64,000 nt of DNA from contig NZ_CALPCU010000011.1 in NCBI RefSeq assembly GCF_943193085.1, positions 8,962-72,961 of the forward strand. The letters run 5' to 3'. The position numbers were made by a program, and so were the translations under genes. The notes beneath the pieces are model-generated. The model worked only from the letters and a program-made list of their open reading frames with translations, ran no database searches and was not told the origin of the DNA. Source of the DNA: Vermiculatibacterium agrestimuris (GTDB lineage Bacteria > Bacillota > Clostridia > Oscillospirales > Oscillospiraceae). This document shows, piece by piece, positions 7,965 to 15,618 of this stretch. Within the stretch, counting starts at the first letter, position 1, and each line of letters begins with the position of its first letter.

Positions 7965-7993
7965 TTGACAAAAAAAGGTAATCTTGCTACGAT
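7965..7993 (+). promoter_or_regulatory. Strong sigma-A promoter for the first M20 peptidase
   Basis: TTGACA at 7965-7970, exactly 17 bases, then TACGAT at 7988-7993. Transcription should start near 8000, about 36 bases before the ATG at 8036. Confidence 0.75.
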
Positions 7994-8035
7994 GAAGCCA
8001 ATATAACCCCAAAAAGCAGAATGGAGAGGATCATA

Positions 8036-9196
8036 ATGGAACAGTTTTATCAGCAGATTCACAGCTATATTGACACCCACCGCCAGGAGATGCTGGATCT
8101 GTGGCGGGATCTGGTAAACACGGAGAGCGGCCCCGCACAGAAGGAGGGCGTGGATGCGGTAAACGCCTTGCTGCGCAAGGAGATGGTCGCCTGCGGACTG
8201 TCTGTGCAGACCATCCCCATGGAAAAGGTGGGCGACATTCTGGTGGCCCAGTGGGACAACGGCAGCCAGCTGCCCCCCATCCTGCTCATCGGCCATATGG
8301 ACACGGTCTTCAAGCCCGGCGCCGCCACCGAGAACCCCTTCCGCATCGACGCTGAGGGCAAGGTTCACGGCCCCGGCTGCCTGGATATGAAGGGGGGCGT
8401 GGTGGTGGCCCTCTACGCGGTGAAGGCCCTCCAGTCGGTGGGGTACAATAAGCACCCCATCATGTTCGTTCTGGCCGGCGACGAGGAGACCCTCCACCAG
8501 AACTCCAACGCCCAGGAGGTCATGGCCCAGATCATGGCCGGAGGCTGTGCCGCGTTCAACTTTGAGACCGGCTATCCCGACGACGGCGTTGTGGTGGGCC
8601 GCAAGGGCGGCAGCGTCGTGGTCTTTGACATCGAGGGTGTGGCCGCCCATTCCGGCATCGCCCCGGAGAAGGGCCGCTCTGCAATTGCCGAGGCGGCCCA
8701 CAAGATCCTGGCTATCCAGGCCCTCAATGACATTCCGCGGGGCAAGCTGATCAACTGCGGCCTTGTCTCCGGCGGCATTGGAGAGAACACCATCCCCGGC
8801 GCCTGCTCCATTCGCTGCGGCCTTCGTTTCCCCACGGTGGCCATCAAGGAAGAGCTGATGGCCGACTGCAAGGCCATTTCCGACACGGTGAACATTGAGG
8901 GAACCAAGACCACCATGCGGGTGGAGATGGTCATGGATCCCATGGAGCGCACCGAAGGCGTCCAGAAGCTCTATGAGCTGGTGGAGGAGACCGCCCGCGA
9001 CATGGGTTACGGAGAGGTTCATCCCTTCGAGGTGGGCGGCGTGTCCGATTCCTCCGTGGCTGTGGTGGCGGGGGTGCCCACTGTCTGCGCCATGGGCGTG
9101 AAGGGCGAGTTCAACCACACGGAAAAGGAATATGCCCAGATGGAGAGCCTCTTTACCCGTACCGCGCTGGCGGCCGCCTGCATCGCAAGGATCTGA
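8036..9196 (+). CDS. M20 family metallopeptidase, CPG2-like (copy 1)
   Basis: This 386-residue cytoplasmic peptidase belongs to the glutamate-carboxypeptidase-like branch of M20, which removes C-terminal residues with two bound zinc ions. Metal and catalytic motifs are visible: LLIGHMDTVF, GPGCLDMKGGV (bridging Asp), AGDEET (general base Glu) and FNHTEKEY near the C terminus (His ligand). The dimerisation insert lies between. GGAGAGG five bases before ATG 8036 sets the start; an ATG at 8021 contains that site and is rejected. It has no signal peptide. A very similar copy follows 20 bases downstream in the same operon. Confidence 0.9.
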   Translation: MEQFYQQIHSYIDTHRQEMLDLWRDLVNTESGPAQKEGVDAVNALLRKEMVACGLSVQTIPMEKVGDILVAQWDNGSQLPPILLIGHMDTVFKPGAATENPFRIDAEGKVHGPGCLDMKGGVVVALYAVKALQSVGYNKHPIMFVLAGDEETLHQNSNAQEVMAQIMAGGCAAFNFETGYPDDGVVVGRKGGSVVVFDIEGVAAHSGIAPEKGRSAIAEAAHKILAIQALNDIPRGKLINCGLVSGGIGENTIPGACSIRCGLRFPTVAIKEELMADCKAISDTVNIEGTKTTMRVEMVMDPMERTEGVQKLYELVEETARDMGYGEVHPFEVGGVSDSSVAVVAGVPTVCAMGVKGEFNHTEKEYAQMESLFTRTALAAACIARI

Positions 9197-9216
9197 GAAA
9201 GAGAGTGTGAGCAAAC

Positions 9217-10401
9217 ATGGAACATATTGACGCCATTCGCCGCTATATTGACGCCCACCGCCAGGAGATGCTGGATCTGTGGCGGGACTTGGTGAACACC
9301 GAGAGCGGCCCGGCCCAAAAGGAGGGCGTTGGAGCGGTGTGCCGCCGTCTCTGTGCCGAGCTGGAGGCCATGCGGGTACATACCCGGCCTGTGCCCATGG
9401 AGGACGGCTCCCAGGTGCTGGTGGCGGACTGGGACAATGGCGGCGAGGAGGCCCCCGTCCTGCTCATCGGCCATATGGACACCGTCTTCCAGCCGGGAGC
9501 CGCCACGAAGAATCCTTTCCGCATCGATCCCGACGGCACCGCCCACGGCCCCGGAGTCCTGGATATGAAGGCGGGGCTGGTCATTGCCCTGTACGCGGTG
9601 AAGGCCCTTCAAAGCGTCGGCTGGGCAGGGCGAAACGTCCGCTTCCTCTTTGCCGGGGACGAGGAGACCGCCCACAAGAACTCCGACGCCAAGGCGGTCA
9701 TGGCCCGGGAGGCCCGGGGCTGCGCCGCCGCTTTCAATTTTGAAACGGGCTATCTGGATGACGGCATTGTGGTGGGCCGCCGGGGCGCCGCCATCGTCAA
9801 CTTTCACATTGCCGGCGTTTCAGCCCACTCGGGCATCGAGCCGGAGAAGGGCCGCTCGGCGATCCTGGAGGCGTCCCACCGGATCATCGCCCTGGAGGCT
9901 CTCAACGATCTTCCCAGGAGCAAACTGATCAACTGCGGGGTCATCACCGGTGGGGAGAGCTCCAATACGGTGCCGGACAGCTGCACCATCACCGCCTCCC
10001 TCCGGTTCCCCACCATTGCCATAAAGGAGGAGCTGCTGGAGGATTGCCGCCGGATCATGGAGGCCCCCTCCACAGTTCCGGACACCACCGCGACGATGCG
10101 GGTGGGGGGCGTATTTGACCCCATGGAGCATACGCAGGGCGTTCAAAAGCTCTACGAGCTGGTGGAGGAGACTGCCCGGGAGATCGGCTATGGCCCCGTC
10201 CATCCCTTTGAGGTCAGCGGAGCCTCTGATTCCTCCATCTCGGTGAACGAGGGGGTGCCCACGGTCTGCGCTATGGGCGTTCGAGGCGCCTTCAACCACA
10301 CCGAGCGGGAATACGCGGTGGTGGAATCCCTGTTCCAGCGTACCCTTTTGGCTGCCGCCTGCATCATTCGCGTGCAGGAGAAACCGTGTCGGGAAGGGTG
10401 A
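9217..10401 (+). CDS. M20 family metallopeptidase, CPG2-like (copy 2)
   Basis: This 394-residue tandem paralogue is near-identical over long stretches to the upstream gene (both have MLDLWRDLVNTESGPAQKEG). It keeps all M20 motifs: LLIGHMDTVF, GPGVLDMKAG, AGDEET and FNHTERE. Divergence is largest at the N-terminal 30 residues and the C-terminal tail, where this copy extends by eight residues. Retention of two active-looking copies suggests slightly different substrates or dosage. Its last 38 bases overlap the end of the convergent regulator gene on the other strand. Confidence 0.9.
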   Translation: MEHIDAIRRYIDAHRQEMLDLWRDLVNTESGPAQKEGVGAVCRRLCAELEAMRVHTRPVPMEDGSQVLVADWDNGGEEAPVLLIGHMDTVFQPGAATKNPFRIDPDGTAHGPGVLDMKAGLVIALYAVKALQSVGWAGRNVRFLFAGDEETAHKNSDAKAVMAREARGCAAAFNFETGYLDDGIVVGRRGAAIVNFHIAGVSAHSGIEPEKGRSAILEASHRIIALEALNDLPRSKLINCGVITGGESSNTVPDSCTITASLRFPTIAIKEELLEDCRRIMEAPSTVPDTTATMRVGGVFDPMEHTQGVQKLYELVEETAREIGYGPVHPFEVSGASDSSISVNEGVPTVCAMGVRGAFNHTEREYAVVESLFQRTLLAAACIIRVQEKPCREG

Positions 10402-11689
10402 TCTTCATCACCCGGGCAGGGCGGCCCTTGCCGGCGGAACGCTTATCCACCGTGGCCACATAGCCTGCCTCCTCCAGCTGGACGATGATGCGGTTGACGC
10501 TGCGGGAGGTGATGCCCAGCTTTTGGGACAGCTCCTCGGAGGTGGTCACGTTTCCGTCCCGGTTCAGGATAAAGGCCAGCCGGGCCAGAGTGCCGGCGCT
10601 GACCTTCAGCTGCCGGGCGAAGAAGGGACTGCGGCTGCTCTCCTCCGAAGAGAGGGAGGAGACCTCCGTCACCAACATGTCGTCCTCCACCAGATAGGAG
10701 CCGCTGCGGCGGTCTCGCTGCGCGGTGTTAAGGGCCATGTTGGCCCGGGACTTGGCCTCCAGCATGGTGCCGCCCACCCCCATACCCACCCAGACCTTGT
10801 AGTTGGAGGTGCGGCGGCCGAACTGGAGCAGATCCTGGTGGGCGCCGCTTTTCAGAAAGCCGTTGATGAGCATATCCCGGCTGGTGACGAGGAAGAACAT
10901 CTCGGTGCCCTGCTCAAAGACAGCGGCGCCCATCCGCTGCGCCAGGCCGAACAGCCGCTCCTTAAACTCATTTTGGTAACGGACTTTTTCCCATTCACGA
11001 ATGTCCAGGTTCCGTTCGTCGTCGAAGATATAGTCATAGCGTATGCCGATGACAGCCAGCTTGCCGTGGTTGCCCTGGGCGGAAAAGTGGCGGATCTGCA
11101 GCAGGTAGACCTGCTCCCGGATCATCTCCTCGGCGGGATAGGTGCGGATGCAGGGGATCCCCTCCGCCTGCAGGGGCGCCTGGACGTGCTCCATACTGGT
11201 GAAACATACTGAGCTCAACCCCTGGCGGAAGCAGCTGCGGTGAAATTCCAGCAGCTTGCTCTCATAGCCAGGGGTTTCAAAATCATGGGGGGCCTGGTAG
11301 AAGGTCGTGTCCACAATGCCCACATCTTTCAGCACTTCGGCCAAAAGCTCGGGGCTGTAACGGTCTACGCTGATGCCCTTTCCCTTCAGGTCACTGCCGC
11401 AGATGGTGGTGGCCTCCAAAAAGGCCTGAAGGGCGGCGGTGCGGCTGTGGGGCAGATAGCCCCAGGGGATGGTAGGGGAGAGGCGCTTGCGGGTGTAGGC
11501 GTAGTTGGTGGGGCCGGAAAAGAGAATGGCGTCCACGTCCTTTTCCCGCTGGAACCGGGCGGCCAACTCCACTGTTTCCTCGTAGAATTCCGTGCAGGAA
11601 TAGACCGTCTGAACGTCGGTGATATCCCGCTCCAAAACCTTTCGGATGAAACTGACCGTGGTCTCCGGCCCGATGATGCCAAGCTTCAT
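10364..11689 (-). CDS. Locus-specific transcriptional regulator with cyclase-like sensor and C-terminal winged helix
   Basis: The 441-residue protein has three visible parts. Residues 1-190 form an alpha/beta region opening with MKLGIIGPETTVSFI, which may bind a ligand. Residues about 200-345 look like a degenerate GGDEF/GTP-cyclohydrolase-III-like fold (VWVGMGVGGTMLEAKSRA, then GSYLVEDD). Residues about 365-435 form a winged helix (TSEELSQKLGITSRSVNRII). It sits between the two peptidase pairs and converges on the M20 operon. Control of those genes is an inference from position. GGGAGGG precedes the ATG. A promoter and repeated sites lie upstream. Confidence 0.7.
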   Translation of the reverse strand: MKLGIIGPETTVSFIRKVLERDITDVQTVYSCTEFYEETVELAARFQREKDVDAILFSGPTNYAYTRKRLSPTIPWGYLPHSRTAALQAFLEATTICGSDLKGKGISVDRYSPELLAEVLKDVGIVDTTFYQAPHDFETPGYESKLLEFHRSCFRQGLSSVCFTSMEHVQAPLQAEGIPCIRTYPAEEMIREQVYLLQIRHFSAQGNHGKLAVIGIRYDYIFDDERNLDIREWEKVRYQNEFKERLFGLAQRMGAAVFEQGTEMFFLVTSRDMLINGFLKSGAHQDLLQFGRRTSNYKVWVGMGVGGTMLEAKSRANMALNTAQRDRRSGSYLVEDDMLVTEVSSLSSEESSRSPFFARQLKVSAGTLARLAFILNRDGNVTTSEELSQKLGITSRSVNRIIVQLEEAGYVATVDKRSAGKGRPARVMKITLPDTVSPARE

Positions 11690-11707
11690 AGGTTTGCCCT
11701 CCCTTTA

Positions 11708-11735
11708 TTTCGGACACAATTTTCGTTTTCGGACA
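11708..11735 (-). promoter_or_regulatory. Direct repeat TTTCGGACA, candidate operator of the regulator
   Basis: TTTCGGACA occurs at 11708-11716 and again at 11727-11735, 19 bases apart (about two helical turns). It lies just downstream of the minus-strand -10, overlapping the expected transcription start and leader of the regulator. Such placement fits autorepression. I did not see the same word before the other genes of the locus. Confidence 0.45.
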
Positions 11736-11737
11736 TT

Positions 11738-11766
11738 ATTTTACACCTATTAAAGACGCTTCGCAA
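11738..11766 (-). promoter_or_regulatory. Promoter of the peptidase-locus regulator
   Basis: On the minus strand TTGCGA (11766-11761), 17 bases, and TAAAAT (11743-11738). The start would fall near 11731, about 42 bases before the ATG at 11689. Confidence 0.6.
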
Positions 11767-11832
11767 GTGATATCGTATTAAAAGCATCAGGATTGCTGTT
11801 TTGAACGGCTTTATATGGATCAAGAGCAAAAT

Positions 11833-11853
11833 TTTTATTGTTTCACAATAAAA
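11833..11853. repeat. 8-bp inverted repeat upstream of the PepT-like genes
   Basis: TTTTATTG (11833-11840) and CAATAAAA (11846-11853) are separated by five bases in the 230-base divergent gap between the regulator and the PepT-like gene. It may be an operator or a weak hairpin. I found no convincing plus-strand promoter in this gap. Confidence 0.35.
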
Positions 11854-11918
11854 GGGATCGGTTCGTCTGCGACGAAGCGATCCACAAAGAGACCTGGGAA
11901 CGGATCAGGAGGGACGAC

Positions 11919-13052
11919 ATGAGAAACGAGAGGATGTATCAAGAGTTTTTGGAGCTGGTGCAAACGGATTCCGCCTCCGGCAAGGAGGACGCCGTGGCCG
12001 CTAAGCTCACCCGGAAGCTGGAGGAGCTTGGCTTTACCGTCACCATGGATGACGCCGGCCCGAAGTTCGGCGGGGTGTGCGGCAATCTCATCGCCATTCG
12101 TGAGGGGGAGCTGCCCGGCGCGCTGATGCTCTCCTCCCACATGGATCGTGTCCCCAACGGGTTTGGCATCCAGCCGGTGGAGCGGGACGGCGTTCTCTAC
12201 TCCGACGGCACCACCGTCCTGGCCGCCGATGACATCTCCGGTGTGTGCGCTATTCTGGAGGGCCTGCGCCGGGTCATCGCCTCGGGCAAGCCCCTGCCCC
12301 GGCTGGAAGTCCTGTTCACCATTCAGGAGGAGCTGTGCCTGGGCGGCGCCAAGGTCATGGATCCCAGCCCGCTGAAGGCCCATATCGGCTATATCTTCGA
12401 CTCCCCCGGCGGTGCGGGCCGGTTCATCAACGGCGCCCCCGGCCGGTACATCCTGAAGGCGGAGATCTTCGGCAAGCCCGCCCATGCCGGCAATGAGCCG
12501 GAGAAGGGCATTGACGCGGCCAAGACCATGGCCGACATTATTTCCACCCTGCGTCAGGGCCGGCTGGACGAGATCACCACCTCCAACTTCCCCCATCTGG
12601 AGTCGGGCACCGGGGCGGCCAACATCAATGTGGTCTGCGACCACGCCCTCATTGAGGGGGAGGCCCGCAGCCGGGATCTGCAGCGGCTGCTGGACTATGT
12701 GGCGTACTTCCGCACCCACTGCCAGAAGGTGGCCGATGAGCACGGCGCCCGCATTGAGATCACCACGGAGGAGAATTTCCTGCCCTTCTATACCCCCGAG
12801 GACGACCCCGCCCTGGTCACGGCCAAAAAGGCCTGTGAGAAGCTGGGTCTGCCTTTCCAGACCGCGGTGCTGGGCGGCGCCTTTGACGGCAATATCCACA
12901 ACGCCCGGGGCATGGACTGCATCGGTGTGGCCACCGGTTACTCCAAGAACCACACCACCAGCGAGCAGCTGGTGCTGGAGGACTTCTTCCAGTCCGGCGA
13001 ACTGTGCGTGGCCCTTATTGAGACCTTCGCCGAGAGTCTGAAGAGCAAGTAA
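11919..13052 (+). CDS. PepT-like M20 peptidase (copy 1)
   Basis: This 377-residue member of the peptidase-T-like M20 group is an aminopeptidase-type di-zinc enzyme acting on short peptides. Motifs are SSHMDRVPNGFG, DGTTVLAADD (bridging Asp), TIQEELCLGG (catalytic Glu pair) and SKNHTTSEQL near the end. AGGAGGG five bases before ATG 11919 and homology to the next gene (MRNE opening) fix the start. The 27-codon upstream extension is rejected. A near-copy follows after 34 bases, mirroring the duplication of the CPG2-like genes. Exact substrate is unknown. Confidence 0.88.
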   Translation: MRNERMYQEFLELVQTDSASGKEDAVAAKLTRKLEELGFTVTMDDAGPKFGGVCGNLIAIREGELPGALMLSSHMDRVPNGFGIQPVERDGVLYSDGTTVLAADDISGVCAILEGLRRVIASGKPLPRLEVLFTIQEELCLGGAKVMDPSPLKAHIGYIFDSPGGAGRFINGAPGRYILKAEIFGKPAHAGNEPEKGIDAAKTMADIISTLRQGRLDEITTSNFPHLESGTGAANINVVCDHALIEGEARSRDLQRLLDYVAYFRTHCQKVADEHGARIEITTEENFLPFYTPEDDPALVTAKKACEKLGLPFQTAVLGGAFDGNIHNARGMDCIGVATGYSKNHTTSEQLVLEDFFQSGELCVALIETFAESLKSK

Positions 13053-13086
13053 GCGATCCCCCCACTAAAAAAAAGGAGGTTTTACC

Positions 13087-14217
13087 ATGAGGAACGAAGC
13101 AATGCTGAAGGACTTTATGGAGCTGGTGACTACTGACGCCGTTTCCGGCCAGGAGGACAAGGTGGCCGATATTCTGGTCAAGAAGCTGGAGGCTCTGGGC
13201 TTCACCGTGACCCGGGACGACGCGGGGCCCAAGCTGGGCGGCAACTGCGGCAACGTCATCGGGATCCGGGAGGGTGAGCTGGACGGCGCGCTGCTGTTCT
13301 CCTCCCATATGGATCGTATGCCCAACGGCTTTGGGATCAAGCCGGTGGAAAAGGACGGGGTTCTCTACTCCGACGGTACCACCATCCTGGCCGCCGACGA
13401 CCTGGCTGGCGTGTGCGGTATCCTGGAGAGCTTCCGCCAGGCAATCGCCTCTGGCAAGCCTCTGCCCCGGCTGGAGGTGGTCTTCACCGTGCAGGAGGAG
13501 CCCGGCGTTTGGGGCTCCCGAGCCGACGTGCTGGACACCTCTGTGTTCCAGGCCAAGATGGGCTATGTCTTTGACGCCACCGGCGATGTTGGCCGGTTCG
13601 TGGTCAAGGGCCCCGGCCGGTACACCATCGACGTGGAGCTCACCGGCAAGCCTGCCCACGCCGGGGCGGATCCGGAGAAGGGCATCGACGCGGCCAAGGC
13701 TATGGGCGAGATGCTCTTTACCCTGAAGACCGGCCGACTGGACTTCGAGACCGTATCCAACTTCCCCATCGTCCACGGCATCACCGCCCGGAACTCTGTG
13801 TGCGACAGCGCCGGGTTCAAGGGCGAGGCCCGCAGCCGGGATCCCGAGAAGCTGGAGAAGTATATGAAGTACTTCGACGAGCACTGCCGCAAGATCGCCG
13901 CCGAGCGCAATGTGGGCATCGAGATCGTCACCGAGCTGAGCTATCCCCCTCTGAACATCACGGAGGACGAGCCGGTGCTGCTCCTGGCCAAGGCCGCCTG
14001 CGAGAAGCTGGGCCTTACGTTCAACCCCGAGGCCGGCGGCGGCGGAATGGACGCCAACAACCTCACCGGCCGGGGCATCCGCTGCATCGGCTGCGGCTGC
14101 GGCTACGCCAAGAACCACACCCGGGATGAGTACCTGGTGCTGGAGGAGTTTTTCAAGCTGGGCCAGTTGGGCACCACCCTCATCGAGCTCTTTGCCCAGC
14201 AGTGCAAGGCGAAATAA
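13087..14217 (+). CDS. PepT-like M20 peptidase (copy 2)
   Basis: This 376-residue tandem paralogue of the preceding gene has the ribosome site AAAAGGAGG. It keeps SSHMDRMPNGFG, DGTTILAADD, TVQEEPGVWGS and AKNHTRDEY. In this copy the post-catalytic loop changes from LCLGG to PGVWGS, and a Gly-rich GGGGMDANN replaces GGAFDGNIH near the second metal site. Substrate choice may therefore have diverged. It is followed after 93 bases by a transporter gene and is probably in the same transcript. Confidence 0.88.
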   Translation: MRNEAMLKDFMELVTTDAVSGQEDKVADILVKKLEALGFTVTRDDAGPKLGGNCGNVIGIREGELDGALLFSSHMDRMPNGFGIKPVEKDGVLYSDGTTILAADDLAGVCGILESFRQAIASGKPLPRLEVVFTVQEEPGVWGSRADVLDTSVFQAKMGYVFDATGDVGRFVVKGPGRYTIDVELTGKPAHAGADPEKGIDAAKAMGEMLFTLKTGRLDFETVSNFPIVHGITARNSVCDSAGFKGEARSRDPEKLEKYMKYFDEHCRKIAAERNVGIEIVTELSYPPLNITEDEPVLLLAKAACEKLGLTFNPEAGGGGMDANNLTGRGIRCIGCGCGYAKNHTRDEYLVLEEFFKLGQLGTTLIELFAQQCKAK

Positions 14218-14310
14218 GTCCGTTTCCATTCCTTTGGTTTTTACCGCCTGTTTTGAGAGAGGGCAGGCGGCGAAAATAGAAAAAACTGTGTGTAAAATGG
14301 AGGTACAAAA

Positions 14311-15519
14311 ATGTCACAGTATCAAGCAGTATTCCTGATCCTGCTCATCTTCTTCGCAGGCGACCTGATCGGCGCGCTCACCAAAGCCAAGATCTCTTCC
14401 ATGTTCGTCATTATGATGGGCTTCCTTGTCCTGTTTATGACCGGAGCCTATCCCGCCGACATCATGACCACTTCCGGCTTTGCCGCGGTGGCGTCTCTCG
14501 GCCAGTATTTCCTGCTGTTCAACATGGGCACCACCGTTGACATTCCCCAGCTCAAGCGGGAGTGGCGCACCGTGGTGGGCGCTATGATCGGCATGGCCGC
14601 TGCCGTTGTGGGCTGCGCCGTGGCCATCCCCATCATCGGCAAGGACTTTGCCCTGGCCGCCGCCCCCGTCGTCAACGGCGGCATCGTGGCCACCACTACT
14701 ATGGTCAAAGCCTGTGAGGAGGCATCCCTTCCCGCCGCCGCGGGTCTGGCCACCTTTATCTACGCCGTGCAGAAGTTCGTGGGCACTCTGCCCGCCTCCA
14801 ACTGCGGCCTGGGCGTGGCCAACAAGCTGGTGGAGGAGCTGCGGGCCAAGCACGCCGCCGACCCCAACTACAGCTGGTATAACGAGCAGTCCGGCGAGTC
14901 CGGCACCGCCAAGAAGGCCCCCTTCTGGCAGAGCATCAAAAAGTACTACACCACCTTCATCTGCCTGGCCATCGGCGCCGCTGCCATCGTCATCGCTGAG
15001 GTGGTGGCCGGCTTCTTCAAGGGCACGCCCCTGAGCTTCATTAACATGTCCATCATGTGCATGGTGCTGGGCATCGTGGCCCGGAACACCGGCCTGGTGC
15101 CCCCCGCCATCATGGCCACCCAGGCCAAGGCCAACGGCTTCTTCTCCTTCCTGTCCCTGTGCACCATCATCCCCTCTCTCGCTAAGATCGACATCAGCAT
15201 GATCCCCACCATCGGCTTCGCCACTGTGGTCATCTTCGTGCTGGTCATGGCCTTCACCTTCGTGGTCTTCTTCCTCACCCCCGCCTGGAAGGTGGTGGGC
15301 AGCAAGAAGCTGTCCATTGGTATCGCCATGTGCCAGATGATCGGCTATCCCGGCACCGAGCTCATCGCCACTGAGATCACCAACGCCGTGGCCGAGACCG
15401 AGGAGGAGCGGGACGCTGTCACTGCCAAGATCCAGACCGCCTATGTTATCTCCGGCTTCACCTCCGTGACCATCCTCTCTGTGGTCATCGCGGGCGTTCT
15501 GGCCAACTTTATCGGCTGA
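14311..15519 (+). CDS. Multi-pass membrane transporter of the peptidase locus
   Basis: The 402-residue protein has about ten hydrophobic segments, with a central soluble loop (about residues 185-215) splitting two halves. This is the layout of inverted-repeat secondary carriers such as GltS/ESS or DUF819 proteins. Conserved-looking polar signatures are PVVNGGIVATTTMVKA in the first half and MIGYPGTELIATEI near the end. I cannot place it firmly in one family. Position between peptidases and gamma-glutamyltransferase suggests import of peptides, gamma-glutamyl compounds or their products. AATGGAGG precedes the ATG, and a strong terminator follows. Confidence 0.7.
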   Translation: MSQYQAVFLILLIFFAGDLIGALTKAKISSMFVIMMGFLVLFMTGAYPADIMTTSGFAAVASLGQYFLLFNMGTTVDIPQLKREWRTVVGAMIGMAAAVVGCAVAIPIIGKDFALAAAPVVNGGIVATTTMVKACEEASLPAAAGLATFIYAVQKFVGTLPASNCGLGVANKLVEELRAKHAADPNYSWYNEQSGESGTAKKAPFWQSIKKYYTTFICLAIGAAAIVIAEVVAGFFKGTPLSFINMSIMCMVLGIVARNTGLVPPAIMATQAKANGFFSFLSLCTIIPSLAKIDISMIPTIGFATVVIFVLVMAFTFVVFFLTPAWKVVGSKKLSIGIAMCQMIGYPGTELIATEITNAVAETEEERDAVTAKIQTAYVISGFTSVTILSVVIAGVLANFIG

Positions 15520-15548
15520 TCGAGTACATTCCTGATAAACCGACCTGT

Positions 15549-15593
15549 AAGAAAGCCGGTTCTCCGGGGAGCCGGAGAACCGGCTTTCTTTTT
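15549..15593 (+). terminator. Strong intrinsic terminator after the transporter
   Basis: There is a perfect 19-bp stem, 15549-15567 with 15572-15590, around a GGAG loop, followed by TTTTT. It separates the transporter from the gamma-glutamyltransferase gene, which starts 26 bases later. That gene would depend on read-through or a hidden promoter. Confidence 0.9.
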
Positions 15594-15618
15594 CTCTATC
15601 AAAGAAAGGAAGTTTTTC

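Noticed and set aside
8036..14217. Long repeated DNA that could suggest a mobile or tandem repeat element
   Set aside because: The similarity is explained by two pairs of paralogous M20 peptidase genes; no terminal repeats or transposase are present.
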